Positions 63,898 through 64,000 of a stretch of DNA of 64,000 bases are shown here, piece by piece. Position 1 is the first letter of the stretch. Each line of letters opens with the position of its first letter. The translations under genes and the position numbers were made by a program. The DNA lies in assembly GCA_020853105.1 (NCBI GenBank), contig JADYZM010000046.1, positions 16,209-80,208 on the forward strand, in the 5' to 3' direction. The notes beneath the pieces are model-generated. The model was given only the letters and a program-made list of their open reading frames with translations, was not told the origin of the DNA and made no database searches. Origin of the DNA: Flavobacteriales bacterium. Its GTDB lineage: Bacteria; Bacteroidota; Bacteroidia; Flavobacteriales_E; Vicingaceae.

Positions 63898-63925
63898 CAG
63901 TTTAAAAAGTTATAACTTTAAACTG
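63898..63925 (+). repeat. Hairpin in the IS leader
   Basis: CAGTTTA and AAGTT pair with AACTT and TAAACTG (12 bp, a 2-base bulge, 2-base loop) immediately before the transposase start. It could limit expression from outside promoters. Confidence 0.5.
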
Positions 63926-63930
63926 GAAAT

Positions 63931-64000
63931 ATGAAAAAGTCAAAATTTAGTGAGAGTCAAATTACCCAAGCGCTAAAGTCGCATGAGATGGGTAAAAAAG
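63931..64000 (+). CDS. IS3-type transposase OrfA, N-terminus (partial)
   Basis: The first 23 codons, opening with MKKSKFSESQITQALKSHEM, match the beginning of IS3-family OrfA proteins, whose helix-turn-helix binds the element ends. The frame is open at the window edge. It has its own ATG, 6 bases after the leader hairpin. Only 70 bases are visible, so completeness and subgroup cannot be judged. Confidence 0.7.
   Translation, partial: MKKSKFSESQITQALKSHEMGKK

Larger units (their letters stand above)
63875..64000 (+). mobile_element. Left end of an IS3-family-like insertion element (partial)
   Basis: From about 63875 (TGTAAGTCCCCCCAAAAAC) the sequence stops encoding the T9SS protein and leads into a transposase start at 63931. 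The TG start is consistent with the TG...CA ends of IS3 elements. The other end and target duplication are outside the window, so the exact boundary is uncertain by several bases. Confidence 0.6.

Noticed and set aside
1..64000. CRISPR arrays, prophage or integrative element modules
   Set aside because: No regularly spaced repeats, Cas, capsid, integrase or conjugation genes were seen; the only mobile DNA is the partial element at the right edge.

Overview
The window is chromosomal DNA from an AT-rich member of the Bacteroidota, most likely in or near the Flavobacteriales. The evidence is two type IX secretion (T9SS) C-terminal sorting domains, a PafA-type alkaline phosphatase, HU-CCDC81/SPOR and DUF2723 proteins, a three-gene sdhC-sdhA-sdhB operon, almost no Shine-Dalgarno sequences, and many upstream TAnnTTTG boxes, which is the -7 element of the Bacteroidota housekeeping sigma factor. 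Genes are densely packed and lie on both strands, often with only a few bases between convergent stops.

From 1 to 31 kb the content is mostly core. It opens with the tail of an S41 peptidase, an O-antigen-ligase-like protein and an amidohydrolase. Next come purN diverging from acpP-fabF-rnc, then rseP, an MBOAT/SGNH acylation pair, an initiator tRNA, and the GTPase genes era and der. After these lie lysS, gpsA, a universal stress protein, SPOR and SDR proteins, a YitT transporter, a PAP2 phosphatase and PafA. A TPR histidine kinase with a LuxR-type response regulator, a T9SS cargo protein and an ankyrin protein close this part.

From 31 to 52 kb there is the succinate dehydrogenase operon, a secreted VWA protein, rsmA, mgtE, a TPR-SpoIIE phosphatase, dnaG, a purine nucleoside phosphorylase and a LuxE-like ligase. 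An ECF sigma/anti-sigma pair follows, with an adhesin-like (head GIN) beta-barrel protein downstream of it. cysC, deoC and cysQ end the part.

From 53.1 to 56.9 kb there is a compact, one-direction operon that is the most interesting part of the window. It holds a free-standing DUF2249 protein, a DUF2249-RIC/ScdA-like hemerythrin protein that has lost several expected di-iron ligands, a DUF1858-DUF2249-DUF2249 protein, an NnrS/heme-copper-like membrane protein, and a MIP18/DUF59 Fe-S assembly factor. I infer a nitrosative-stress, heme or Fe-S repair module.

From 57 to 64 kb there is a glycosylation neighbourhood: a DUF2723 glycosyltransferase, an FkbM methyltransferase and a Gfo/Idh/MocA oxidoreductase. 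The region then decays. A GT-C-like membrane protein is frameshifted in a C5/G5 tract, a T9SS gene is reduced to its sorting domain, and what looks like an IS3-family element begins at the window end and probably caused that truncation.
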